A stretch of DNA of 64,000 nucleotides from G965225705 sp965225705 (GTDB lineage: Bacteria > Pseudomonadota > Alphaproteobacteria > Caulobacterales > Maricaulaceae): contig OZ245325.1 in the NCBI GenBank assembly GCA_965225705.1, positions 1,364,001-1,428,000 of the forward strand. The letters are read 5' to 3'. The notes beneath the pieces were generated by a model. The model made no database searches and was not told the DNA's origin. It saw only the letters and a program-made list of their open reading frames with translations. This document shows, in pieces, positions 44,465 through 52,616 of the stretch. A program made the position numbers and the translations under genes. Each line of letters starts with the position of its first letter. Within the stretch, counting starts at the first letter, position 1.

Positions 44465-46733
44465 CTATTTTTTCCGTTTTAAAGCGTGCACGCTGTGCGG
44501 AGGCAACAAAGGGAGAAGCCCGAAACGCAGCGATAATCTGGGAGAGGTGACGTGCGTCCCGCACCTCAATATCAAACGTCATATCAAAGAAGTCCGGTGA
44601 ACGGCGCATGGTATAAATATTCGTCATATTACCTTTATTTTCTCCAACAAGCTTAGCAAGCTCAGCCAGAGCGCCCGGGGTATGCTCAACACTGGCCTCT
44701 ATACGCCCCACAGAAAGAACATCATGCTTAGCAAGCACCGTCCAGCCTAAATCCAGCCAGTTTTCCTGTTCCTGTTCATAAAGCTCCAGCCTGTCACAAT
44801 CAATAGTGTGAATATCAACACCATGTTTGGGAGCAAACAAACCAACAATACGGTCCCCGGGGAGGGGAGAACAGCACCGTGCAAAATGTAAGGTAATGCC
44901 CGGTGTCAGGCCTTGCCCACGGACATAAAGAGAGGCCGTTTCATCCCGGATCACTTCATGAGGAAATTTCTCATCGCGCTTGTGACCGGGAAAAACAGAA
45001 TCAAAAAGGGCCTGGCCGGAAAGATGACCACGCCCCATATTCTCAAACAAATCCCTGTCTTCAGAAAAGCCAAGACGTGCAAGAGCATCGGAGAGATCAA
45101 GTCCCTCCAAACCTTTTCCATTCCGGCGAAAAGCACGCCTGGCCATAGACTTTCCAAGACGAATGAACTCCTCACGTTCAGAACGGCGGATAAGACGACG
45201 AATGGCAGAGCGCGCACGCCCCGTTACCACCATATCCTCCCACCCGGGGTTAAGAGCCGATGCCCCCCCGCGTATAATATCAACAACATCACCATTTTCC
45301 AGTCGTGTTCGCAAAGGACGCTCCCGACCATTGATGAAAGCACCAACACACGTATCCCCGACGCGTGTGTGAACAGCATAAGCAAAATCAAGCGGCGTTG
45401 CCCCAAAGGGAAGAGCTATCAAATCCCCTTTGGGGGTGAAGGCAAAAACCTGATCAGAGAACATTTCAAGCTTAGCATGTTCTAAAAATTCATCCGGATC
45501 GCCCCCATGCTCAAGGATCTCCACAAGGGGTCTCAGGCGTTCAAAAGGATCCCCCCCCGCAGCTTCTGCTGCCTCAGAGTCATAGGCATAATGGTGATTT
45601 TTATAGCGCCAGTGTGCTGCCACCCCATCTTCCGCGATCCGTTCCATTTCTTCTGTACGAATCTGAAGCTCAACGCGAAAATTATCCGGCCCCATAATCG
45701 TCGTGTGTAAGGAACGATATCCATTGGGTTTTTGTGTTGAAATATAGTCCTTAAAACGCAAAGGGACACAGCGCCAGCTTTGATGAATAAGTCCCAGAGC
45801 GCGATAACAATCATCAGCAGTCTCAACAAGGACACGAAAAGCATAAATATCAGCAAGATCTGTGAAATCTATTGCCTTACGTTCCAGCTTACGCCAAATG
45901 GAATAGGGACGTTTCTCACGGCCAAAAACACGTGTCGTAAACCCGGCCTTTTCCAGGGCCTGCGCAAGCGTTTGTGAGACGTGAGCCACAGTTTTAGAAC
46001 GCGTTTTTCTGACCTCTTTCAGGCGCCGTGTAATGGATTGATGCGCAGAAGGATTGATATGTTCAAAAGACAGTTCTTCCAGTTCACTACACAGGCGGTG
46101 CACCCCAATTTTTCGTGCAAGAGGCGCATAAATTTCTAACGTCTCACGGGCTTTCTTCTCACGTTTTTCTGAAGAGGGCACGTGATGCAGTGTCCGCATA
46201 TTATGAAACCTGTCAGCAAGCTTGACCAGAAGAACGCGCATATCTTTAGAAATGGCTGCAATAAATTTCTGGAGATTTTCAGCCTGTTCCGTACGTCTGG
46301 AAGACAATTCCAGACCTGAGAGTTTGGTAACCCCTTTGACCAGCTCCTCCACCTCACGCCCAAACAGATTACGAATATCTTCATCCGTAACATCTGTATC
46401 CTCAACCGTATCATGAAGCAAAGCTGTACAGAGTGTTGCTGTATCAAGCTTTAAGTCGGCCAAAATAGCACAAACAGCTATGGGGTGGGTATAATAAGGC
46501 TCTCCGGATTTTCTGTACTGACCCTCATGTGCCTTTCGGCAAAAATCATAGGCACGTCGCAAAATGTCAAGATCAGCAGAAGGGTTATAAGCCTGAACAC
46601 GGGTGAGAAGATTTTCACGATGATGGACATAGTCCTTATCTTCACTGAAGTCCGTCTCACCTATACCGACAGGTGCAGCAATCTTCTCAGACGTCGGATG
46701 GTGCTGTGATGGAGTCTGCACAAGTTGTATCAC
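44454..46733 (-). CDS. rsh: Bifunctional (p)ppGpp synthetase/hydrolase (Rsh)
   Basis: Makes and breaks ppGpp during the stringent response. 759 residues in the usual order. The HD hydrolase domain has THPIAVCAILADLK, LLHDTVEDTDVT and LADRFHNMRTL. The synthetase has IADIYAFRV-type LADIYAFRVLVE, DYISTQKPNGYRSLHTTI and VELQIRTEEME. Then come TGS (VFAFTPKGDLIALPFGATPLDFAYAVHTRVG) and a C-terminal ACT (RIEASVEHTPGALAELAKLVG). As the only such gene in view and with both active sites intact, it is probably the single Rsh of the organism. The start MIQLVQTPSQ follows no strong ribosome site. Confidence 0.95.
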   Translation of the reverse strand: MIQLVQTPSQHHPTSEKIAAPVGIGETDFSEDKDYVHHRENLLTRVQAYNPSADLDILRRAYDFCRKAHEGQYRKSGEPYYTHPIAVCAILADLKLDTATLCTALLHDTVEDTDVTDEDIRNLFGREVEELVKGVTKLSGLELSSRRTEQAENLQKFIAAISKDMRVLLVKLADRFHNMRTLHHVPSSEKREKKARETLEIYAPLARKIGVHRLCSELEELSFEHINPSAHQSITRRLKEVRKTRSKTVAHVSQTLAQALEKAGFTTRVFGREKRPYSIWRKLERKAIDFTDLADIYAFRVLVETADDCYRALGLIHQSWRCVPLRFKDYISTQKPNGYRSLHTTIMGPDNFRVELQIRTEEMERIAEDGVAAHWRYKNHHYAYDSEAAEAAGGDPFERLRPLVEILEHGGDPDEFLEHAKLEMFSDQVFAFTPKGDLIALPFGATPLDFAYAVHTRVGDTCVGAFINGRERPLRTRLENGDVVDIIRGGASALNPGWEDMVVTGRARSAIRRLIRRSEREEFIRLGKSMARRAFRRNGKGLEGLDLSDALARLGFSEDRDLFENMGRGHLSGQALFDSVFPGHKRDEKFPHEVIRDETASLYVRGQGLTPGITLHFARCCSPLPGDRIVGLFAPKHGVDIHTIDCDRLELYEQEQENWLDLGWTVLAKHDVLSVGRIEASVEHTPGALAELAKLVGENKGNMTNIYTMRRSPDFFDMTFDIEVRDARHLSQIIAAFRASPFVASAQRARFKTEKIDEN

Positions 46734-47020
46734 CCTTCTTTAAAGCCCTCAAAGCTTTATCCATAAAGCTGCAAAACACCTTAAGGATTATAATATAATA
46801 CCATATAAAGTAAAGAGACATGGTCATGTGCTATTGTTGAGGAAGGGTCATAGCATCTTCGAACTCAACAAAAAAGAAAGAGAGGCGACCCATCCTTACC
46901 CTTCAAGGTATATCTCCCTCAAGATAAGGCCCCTTGAGCCTCACCCCGGTTAAAAGAGAAAACGTGTACGTCCCTACAATACAGCCATCCGTATGTTCAA
47001 AATATACACAAAACCGGGCC

Positions 47021-47767
47021 CTAAGATGTTTTCAACAACATGTTTGTTAGCCACATAAAACCAATAAGAAAGAAAACTATTGCCCCCAGGAGAAGAGGCG
47101 TTCTTCTGGAAAGCCATGCCAGGAATTCAGGAGGATTTTGTGTATCCTCCAGGCGCCAAACCAATTTCCAGGAGAGAAAAGAGGCAATCATATACCCTAT
47201 CAAGGTCGTTATTGTATAAAAGAAAAGATTAGAGGTAGGTATAGCCACCTGTTGAGCAATATTTATTTTTCTTAAAAGCATGTATATTAAACTTCCAAGG
47301 TGTTCGTTTGTAATGTAAAGAAAAAAGCTATTCAGGACAGTAAAATAAACCGCAACAGGAACGGCTAAAGGTACCATGAGACCTGCAACAAGCAGCCACC
47401 CTCTGTAAGGAAAACGAAAATGGGTGAGTTGGTAAAACAGACCTCCCCCTAAATTATATTCCTGGAAGGTTGAAAAACGCTTATCTCCGGAAGTCGGTCT
47501 ATATTGTTCAACCCTTAAAAGACCGAGATAAAAAAGAAAGCTGAACAAAGGCACATAACATAAAGAGAGACGTCCGAAATAAAGAAGGAAGGAGGAAAGA
47601 CTAAGATGCTGTTTGTAATCTGGAACCAGAAAGTTAACCTCAACTGCACCGGCGTTTAGGCATAAAAAGGTCATAAAAAGGTCAAGACAGGATGCCACCA
47701 GCAAAACCCAGAAATAGAGGAAAGCCAGGTTTTTGGGGAAGAGCTTTTTTCTAAAAATCTGAGACAT
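47021..47767 (-). CDS. Polytopic membrane protein next to a double-glycine peptide gene
   Basis: 248 residues with about six hydrophobic segments. Landmarks are LAFLYFWVLLVASCLDLFMTFLC and LYFGRLSLCYVPLFSFLFYLGLL. Further on come WLLVAGLMVPLAVPVAVYFTVLNSFFLYI, an aromatic-rich segment near NLFFYTITTLIGYMIA, and a C-terminal LLGAIVFFLIGFMWL. AGGAAG precedes ATG 47767. I recognise no family. It follows the peptide gene at 47896-48081 on the same strand, with a terminator hairpin between. By analogy with bacteriocin loci it could provide self-protection or help export; this is inference from position. Confidence 0.65.
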   Translation of the reverse strand: MSQIFRKKLFPKNLAFLYFWVLLVASCLDLFMTFLCLNAGAVEVNFLVPDYKQHLSLSSFLLYFGRLSLCYVPLFSFLFYLGLLRVEQYRPTSGDKRFSTFQEYNLGGGLFYQLTHFRFPYRGWLLVAGLMVPLAVPVAVYFTVLNSFFLYITNEHLGSLIYMLLRKINIAQQVAIPTSNLFFYTITTLIGYMIASFLSWKLVWRLEDTQNPPEFLAWLSRRTPLLLGAIVFFLIGFMWLTNMLLKTS

Positions 47768-47850
47768 TTTTTCTTCCTGAATTTATATTTTTTATAGACA
47801 TAAAGACTAAAGCCCTTCTTCCTGATAAGGATTTATTACATTAAAAGAAA

Positions 47851-47885
47851 AACAAGCTGTGCTTTCATAATCAACACAGCTTGTT
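47851..47885 (-). terminator. Strong hairpin terminator after the peptide gene
   Basis: AACAAGCTGTG (47851-47861) and CACAGCTTGTT (47875-47885) form an 11-bp perfect stem with a 13-base loop, 10 bases after the peptide stop codon. On the minus strand the stem runs into TTTCTTTTAA; on the plus strand it runs into a seven-T stretch. It should end most peptide transcripts, letting a fraction read through into the membrane gene, a common way to make far more peptide than immunity protein. Confidence 0.8.
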
Positions 47886-47895
47886 TTTTTAGAAC

Positions 47896-48081
47896 TTAAT
47901 AGGCTTTAGTTGGCCAAAAGACAGCAACAGCAATTGCAATACCAATAACAATTGGAACTGCGCCCCCACTGACACAATCAATTTCCTCCATGCTGAGCTC
48001 ACGCATGCCAGTCGGGAGGGTCGCAGGGAGGGATATTGGGGAAAAATCCGCCGTATTTTGAAAAGATAAGGTATTCATCAT
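47896..48081 (-). CDS. Double-glycine-leader (bacteriocin-like) peptide precursor
   Basis: 61 residues from ATG 48081, with AAGGAG five bases upstream. A 77-residue version from ATG 48129, also with AAAGGAG, is in frame. The leader ends TGMRELSMEEIDCVSGG (GG at residues 39-40), the form cut by C39-peptidase ABC exporters. The predicted mature part is 21 residues, very hydrophobic (AVPIVIGIAIAVAVFWPTKAY), with no Cys, so it could insert in a membrane. Neighbours: a terminator directly after it and a polytopic membrane protein gene next. No exporter is in the window. Not recognised as a named bacteriocin; function as toxin or signal is inferred. Confidence 0.75.
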   Translation of the reverse strand: MMNTLSFQNTADFSPISLPATLPTGMRELSMEEIDCVSGGAVPIVIGIAIAVAVFWPTKAY

Positions 48082-48251
48082 TTTTCTCCTTATTGAACAT
48101 AAAGAGAGGCCGTGCCATGCTGTTGTCATAAAACTCCTTTAAAGAAAGTATCAGCTTTGACAATCGCAGGAACGAAGCCTCTCCAATAAAGACCTGTTCC
48201 CTGGCATAAGTCCAAGAACAGGCCCGCTTTTCTCTCCCCCTGGAATAGGTA

Positions 48252-48284
48252 AGGAGATTTATGAGGAGATTTATGAGGAGATTT
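48252..48284. repeat. 12-bp tandem repeat (2.75 copies) upstream of the peptide gene
   Basis: The unit AGGAGATTTATG repeats at 48252-48263, 48264-48275 and (partly) 48276-48284. It lies about 170-200 bases before the peptide start, in the presumed promoter area. Such iterons could bind a regulator in phase about every helical turn, or simply be slippage. Confidence 0.5.
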
Positions 48285-48532
48285 TATCTAAAAATTTAAT
48301 ATTTTGTCAAGACAATCTTTAAAAAACTTTATCTTTCTCATTATGTCGTGGTTTAACATACGGCATTATCAGGACAATCCAGAAGAGAGGCAAAATAAGC
48401 TTATAGGAACAGGAGGCCTGAAAACAGGCTTGTTCTCCCTTAAAAAAGACAACCTCCACGTTTGCCTGTCAGGAAAACAGGATAGAAAGTTTTCCCTTTC
48501 TGTATTATGGAGAAACTGAGAAGACACAAAAA

Positions 48533-48568
48533 TTTTAAGAAATAACAGGGGTTTTAAGAAATAACAGG
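48533..48568. repeat. 19-bp tandem duplication before mutT
   Basis: TTTTAAGAAATAACAGGGG at 48533-48551 is followed directly by a near-copy at 48552-48568 (the last two bases differ). It ends 25 bases before mutT and may include part of its promoter. No function can be assigned. Confidence 0.5.
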
Positions 48569-48593
48569 CTTTCTCTTTTCTTATATCAGTCAG

Positions 48594-49064
48594 ATGGATA
48601 TTTTTAACATGGTGCACACAGAATCTCTTCCTGGATCAGGCGATGATCAGAGAAAACCTCTTATACCTGTGGTGGCTGTTGCTCTTCTTGATCAGGAGGG
48701 GCGCTGCCTCCTCGCCCAAAGGCCACACGGCAAAGACCATGGCGGTCTTTGGGAGTTTCCCGGTGGGAAAATAGAAGCCCGGGAAAGCCCGGAACAGGCC
48801 CTTCTCCGTGAATTACGTGAAGAATTAGGTGTTGAGCCCTGTAAGCGTTGTTTTTATCCTTTTTCCTTCACAACAGAAGAATACAACGATAAAATTCTCC
48901 TCCTTCTTCTCTATATATGCAGACGCTGGGATGGTTTTGCCTATCCTCTGGAAGGTCAGGAGCTTAGCTGGACCCACCCCCGAAACTTCAGCTCATATGA
49001 TCTGGCCCCGGCAGATAAAACTCTGGCACAGGCACTCCACGATCATCTTCACCAGAACACCTAA
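48594..49064 (+). CDS. mutT: (Deoxy)nucleoside triphosphate pyrophosphohydrolase, MutT type
   Basis: MutT hydrolyses 8-oxo-dGTP to prevent mutation. 156 residues with the Nudix box GGKIEARESPEQALLRELREELGV, preceded by LLAQRPHGKDHGGLWEFPGG, typical of MutT. The C-terminal part (GQELSWTHPRNFSSYDLAPADKTL) fits. The first 20 residues include a possible inner start, MVHTES. No clear ribosome site precedes either. Confidence 0.92.
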   Translation: MDIFNMVHTESLPGSGDDQRKPLIPVVAVALLDQEGRCLLAQRPHGKDHGGLWEFPGGKIEARESPEQALLRELREELGVEPCKRCFYPFSFTTEEYNDKILLLLLYICRRWDGFAYPLEGQELSWTHPRNFSSYDLAPADKTLAQALHDHLHQNT

Positions 49065-49127
49065 CCTATTTATTGAGAAACTGTGAGCTTTCTATAACCC
49101 CCCTCTAAAAATCTCCCCGCTTTATAT

Positions 49128-50921
49128 TCAGGTATTAGAGTTATCTTTCTCAGGCTTTTGGTCTGCCTTTTTACCAAAGAGACGTTTGAAAAAGCGATCA
49201 ATCGGAGTTTCTGTTCCCTGACGCTTATAAATAATCCATTGCTGGAGAATAGAGAGAAAGTTATTCCATGCCCAGTAAATCACAAGACCCGCAGCAAAAG
49301 GTGCCAGAATAACCGTGAAAATAATGGGCATGAGGGCAAAAATACGCCTTTGCATAGGATCAGAAGCTGGTGGATTCATCGCTTGCTGCAAAGCCATGGT
49401 AAGCCCCATAATCAAAGGCCAGGCCCCAATAGAGAGAAGTGTTGCGCCAATCAGAGGTACAACAGTTGGATCCCAGGGAATAAGGCCAAATAAGTTAAAA
49501 ACACTGGTTGGATCCGGAGCCGATAAATCCTTAATCCACCCAAAGAAAGGGGCATGTCGCATTTCAATGGTGATAAAAAGCGTTTTATACAGGGCAAAAA
49601 AGACAGGAATCTGCAGCAACATAGGCAAACACCCCCCAATAGGATTTACTTTCTCCCGTTTATAAAGAGCCATTATTTCCTGTTGAAGTTTAACCCTATC
49701 CTCCTTATAGCGTTCCTGCAGAACCTTCATTTTAGGCTGAAGACGCTGCATTTTTGAAGACATTTCATAAGATTTATTCGACAAAGGAAAAAAGATAAGT
49801 TTTATAACAAAGGTTAAAAGTAAAATAGCTATCCCAAAGTTGCCTGCCCATTTTCCAAAAAAATCAAGAGCCCAGAAAAAAGGCTTGGTTAAAAACCAAA
49901 AAATTCCCCAGTCTATAGACAAATCCAGACGGGTAAGTCCCGGGTCTTTCTGATAAGCTTCAAGAAGGTCATTCTCTTTTGCACCAGCAAACATATAAGA
50001 CGTAGTCTCAGAAGTGCCACCAGGTTCAAGGGTTATGGAATTGAGGAGATAAGAAGAATCATAGGTATCCGCACCTTTAATCCATTTATACTCAGCTTTA
50101 AAAGGCTGATCCTGGGGGGGGGCTACAACAGCAAGCCAGTATTTGCTGGTATTGCCAACCCATCCACCAGCTTGTCCTTCAGCCTGCCATAAAGAGTCCT
50201 TTTTAAACTTGTTGTATTTACGTTCATGCAACTGCCCATCAACAACAGCGAGAGGACCAGCATGCAAAATCATATTATTGGTTGCCTGTTCCGGGACACC
50301 ATGACGCCGAACAAGGCCATAACGGCTTAAGGTCTGCGGTGTATCAGACGTATTGGTCACAGTGTCTGTAATCGTAAAAAGATAATTATCATCAAGCTGA
50401 TAGGTTCTGGAAAAAACAAGACCCGCACCATTGTCATAGTCAAGTGTAATGGGCTTTCCAGGCTTTAAAACATCACCATCAATCAGGCGCCATTGTGTTT
50501 TAGGGCCCGGGAGATTCCGGGGTCCGGTACCGGGCGCCGCTGCCCATCCTTCAAGCATGTAAAACGCGCCTTTTGTTCCCTGAGGAGACAGAAGGGTTAC
50601 AAGAGGACTTTCAGGATCAACCGTTTGGCGGTAACGCTTAAGGCTAAGATCATCAAGACGCGACCCCTCAAGAGATAAAGATCCTTTGACGGAAGAATTT
50701 TCAAGAGGTACCCTTGTCGTAGATGCTAAGGCGTCTTCCCGTGACAAAAGGGCACTCTCTGTAATAACAACAGGCGTATTAGGGTCTTGCTGCTCCAGCC
50801 TCACCCGTTCAGCCTCCAGTCTTGCCTTCTCAGAAGAGGGCTTAGCAATAAAGGTCCAGTAGAGAGCTAAAACCCCCATAGACAGCACAATGGCCAAAAG
50901 AAAATTGCGTTGTTCATTCAT
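49128..50921 (-). CDS. yidC: Membrane protein insertase YidC
   Basis: YidC inserts proteins into the inner membrane alone or with Sec. 597 residues: an N-terminal helix (FLLAIVLSMGVLALYWTF), the large periplasmic domain of Gram-negative YidC (about residues 60-340), and the Oxa1 core (FGIAILLLTFVIKLIFFPLSNKSY, KMKVLQERYKEDRVKLQQEIMALYKREKVNP, GCLPMLLQIPVFFALYKTLF, with the later NFLSILQQWIIYK). Downstream of rnpA and rpmH in the universal order. yidD, often between rnpA and yidC, is absent: the gap is only 153 bases. Confidence 0.97.
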   Translation of the reverse strand: MNEQRNFLLAIVLSMGVLALYWTFIAKPSSEKARLEAERVRLEQQDPNTPVVITESALLSREDALASTTRVPLENSSVKGSLSLEGSRLDDLSLKRYRQTVDPESPLVTLLSPQGTKGAFYMLEGWAAAPGTGPRNLPGPKTQWRLIDGDVLKPGKPITLDYDNGAGLVFSRTYQLDDNYLFTITDTVTNTSDTPQTLSRYGLVRRHGVPEQATNNMILHAGPLAVVDGQLHERKYNKFKKDSLWQAEGQAGGWVGNTSKYWLAVVAPPQDQPFKAEYKWIKGADTYDSSYLLNSITLEPGGTSETTSYMFAGAKENDLLEAYQKDPGLTRLDLSIDWGIFWFLTKPFFWALDFFGKWAGNFGIAILLLTFVIKLIFFPLSNKSYEMSSKMQRLQPKMKVLQERYKEDRVKLQQEIMALYKREKVNPIGGCLPMLLQIPVFFALYKTLFITIEMRHAPFFGWIKDLSAPDPTSVFNLFGLIPWDPTVVPLIGATLLSIGAWPLIMGLTMALQQAMNPPASDPMQRRIFALMPIIFTVILAPFAAGLVIYWAWNNFLSILQQWIIYKRQGTETPIDRFFKRLFGKKADQKPEKDNSNT

Positions 50922-51074
50922 CGTCTCACACGCCTTTTAAACTTATATGTGTATCTCATGGTATCAGGAATAACAGAGTTTGTAGAAAAACTTGTAGAAG
51001 CACCCCAACCTCATTAAAAATTCTGTAATATTTTGAGAAAGTGATGGTATACTCTAAAAAATACAGAGGAATTT

Positions 51075-51500
51075 TTATGTGTTTCGGACATGAGGCGTTC
51101 TTTTCTTTTTAGAAGAGGTTCTCTTTAAGTCTTCATATGGCTTTCTGTCCCTCTCTTCCTGTGTCACCTTTATCAAAGCCCGCCTCATATCGTCAAGAAG
51201 ACAAGTCCAGGGTCGATCTTTGGTCCCCACACGCCCCACAAGAACATAGTAAAAGCCTGGCCTGGCATACCGGGGAAAAATAAGACGCGCAGCTTCCCGC
51301 AGGCGTCGTCTGACGCGATTGCGTACAACAGAAGATCCAATTTTCTTTGTAGCTGTAAACCCTATCAGGCAGGAAGTATCAGGCGCACCCGCCTGCTCCG
51401 TCTTTGGTGCACGGCGTGCCTGAAGGACAAAACCGCGCCGAACATCACGTAAACCTTTGGCCGTATAGAGAAAAGAGGGGCGATTTTTCATGCGTTGCAT
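51075..51500 (-). CDS. rnpA: Ribonuclease P protein component
   Basis: Protein subunit of RNase P, which cuts the 5' leader of tRNAs. 141 residues with the hallmark RNR motif in SSVVRNRVRRRLREAARLIF, and GFVLQARRA and YYVLVGRVGT around it. A basic tail (KPYEDLKRTSSKKKRTPH) is longer than usual. It follows rpmH by 80 bases in the classical rpmH-rnpA order. AAGGG precedes ATG 51500; ATG 51491 is also in frame. Confidence 0.95.
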   Translation of the reverse strand: MQRMKNRPSFLYTAKGLRDVRRGFVLQARRAPKTEQAGAPDTSCLIGFTATKKIGSSVVRNRVRRRLREAARLIFPRYARPGFYYVLVGRVGTKDRPWTCLLDDMRRALIKVTQEERDRKPYEDLKRTSSKKKRTPHVRNT

Positions 51501-51580
51501 TATAACAGGCCCTTTGGCAAACTGCCCCTAAGGAAATGGCCCCATGGCACACAGAAGCATGGCAAGAGACGAAGACATGT

Positions 51581-51715
51581 TTAAGCAGACAGTCTTTTAC
51601 GTCCTTTTGCACGGCGGCGTGCCAAAACCTTACGACCGTTTTGTGTTGCCATGCGCGCACGAAAACCATGACGGCGCTTGCGCACAAGGTTGGAGGGTTG
51701 GAAAGTACGTTTCAC
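51581..51715 (-). CDS. rpmH: 50S ribosomal protein L34
   Basis: 44 residues, read by hand because it is short: MKRTFQPSNLVRKRRHGFRA at the start, then RMATQNGRKVLARRRAKGRK and RLSA. This is the canonical L34. It starts at GTG 51715 with AGAGGAG ten bases upstream and stops at TAA 51581-51583. First gene of the rpmH-rnpA-yidC set. Confidence 0.97.
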   Translation of the reverse strand: MKRTFQPSNLVRKRRHGFRARMATQNGRKVLARRRAKGRKRLSA

Positions 51716-51866
51716 GGCAGGAACTCCTCTAAAAAAGCGTCTTTTATCGTACAAGGACCATCATGGCAAGGGGGAAAAACAACAAACCACCAAAACATAC
51801 AGAAAGCAAGAGGTTGTTCATATTTTCAACACACACATATAGAACACGAGAAAAATTCATCAGGAA

Positions 51867-52616
51867 TCACGTGATAAGCTTTCTCCCCAGCGCCAGACAC
51901 AAAGCTGTTAAAACATAACTGATCACAATCACAGGTCCGGCCGGAAGATCAGCAATCATGGCAACCACAAGACCGGACACAACGGAAAAAATACCACATG
52001 ACCATGCAAGAATATGCGGGTGTTTGGTTTTACCCGCTGCGAGCGCCGGCAAAATCAGACTCGCAAACACAACATAAACACCCACCAGCTGCACAGATGA
52101 GGTGATGGCCAGGGCAAACAACACATAAAAACCAAGACCATGTCTCAGTTGAGGTCTTAAAAACCATGCGATGAGAATGATCACATAAACCGGAGCATGG
52201 GTAAAAACAGCCTCCCATGTAATAAACAACATCTGACCTGAGAGGAGATGCTGAACCTCTTCCCCACCATGGGGGTGCCCTGCTAAGAGCAAAATAGACA
52301 AGGACGCAGCCAGGACAAAGCTACACCCAATAATGGCTTCCTGCCGCTCTGGCAGAACCTCTTCTATTTTACGAAAAAAAAGCCCTGCGAAAAGCGCACA
52401 AATCAGGGCAAACCCCTGTGTCAGCCAGGTTGAAGCTTCGTACAAAAACGTCCCGGCAGCAACCAGTCCGAGCCCTGCTATTTGCGCGACAGCCAAATCA
52501 ATAAAAATAATTCCGCGTTTCAAAACCTCCAGACCCAAAGGGGCATGCGTTAAGGCTATCATAAGGCCTGCTACTAAAGCAGGCCCTAAAATATCTACCA
52601 TTTCACTGCTGATCAT
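51867..52616 (-). CDS. znuB: Zinc/manganese ABC transporter permease
   Basis: Metal ABC permease of the ABC-3 family. 249 residues, about seven to eight membrane segments, opening with LGPALVAGLMIALTHAPLGLEVLKRGIIFIDLAVAQIAGLG and containing VQLVGVYVVFASLILPALAA. It overlaps znuA by 14 bases. The window has no znuC ATPase or zur gene next to it. Metal choice (Zn versus Mn) is not readable from the permease. Confidence 0.88.
   Translation of the reverse strand: MISSEMVDILGPALVAGLMIALTHAPLGLEVLKRGIIFIDLAVAQIAGLGLVAAGTFLYEASTWLTQGFALICALFAGLFFRKIEEVLPERQEAIIGCSFVLAASLSILLLAGHPHGGEEVQHLLSGQMLFITWEAVFTHAPVYVIILIAWFLRPQLRHGLGFYVLFALAITSSVQLVGVYVVFASLILPALAAGKTKHPHILAWSCGIFSVVSGLVVAMIADLPAGPVIVISYVLTALCLALGRKLIT

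Larger units (their letters stand above)
48130..48593. other. Divergent region upstream of the peptide gene, with two tandem repeats
   Basis: 464 bases between the peptide gene (minus) and mutT (plus). It holds two tandem repeats (48252-48284 and 48533-48568) and some short hairpins (GCCTG/CAGGC near 48416-48430). The short plus-strand frame at 48304-48519 has no good start signal and no family likeness, and I do not call it. Confidence 0.35.

Noticed and set aside
48304..48519. Short frame containing a Gly-Gly (LIGTGGLKTG) upstream of mutT
   Set aside because: It lacks the E-E and hydrophobic leader pattern of the two supported peptides and has no ribosome site.
50922..51074. A possible yidD gene between yidC and rnpA
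   Set aside because: The gap is 153 bases, too short for YidD (about 70 residues or more), and no matching frame is present.
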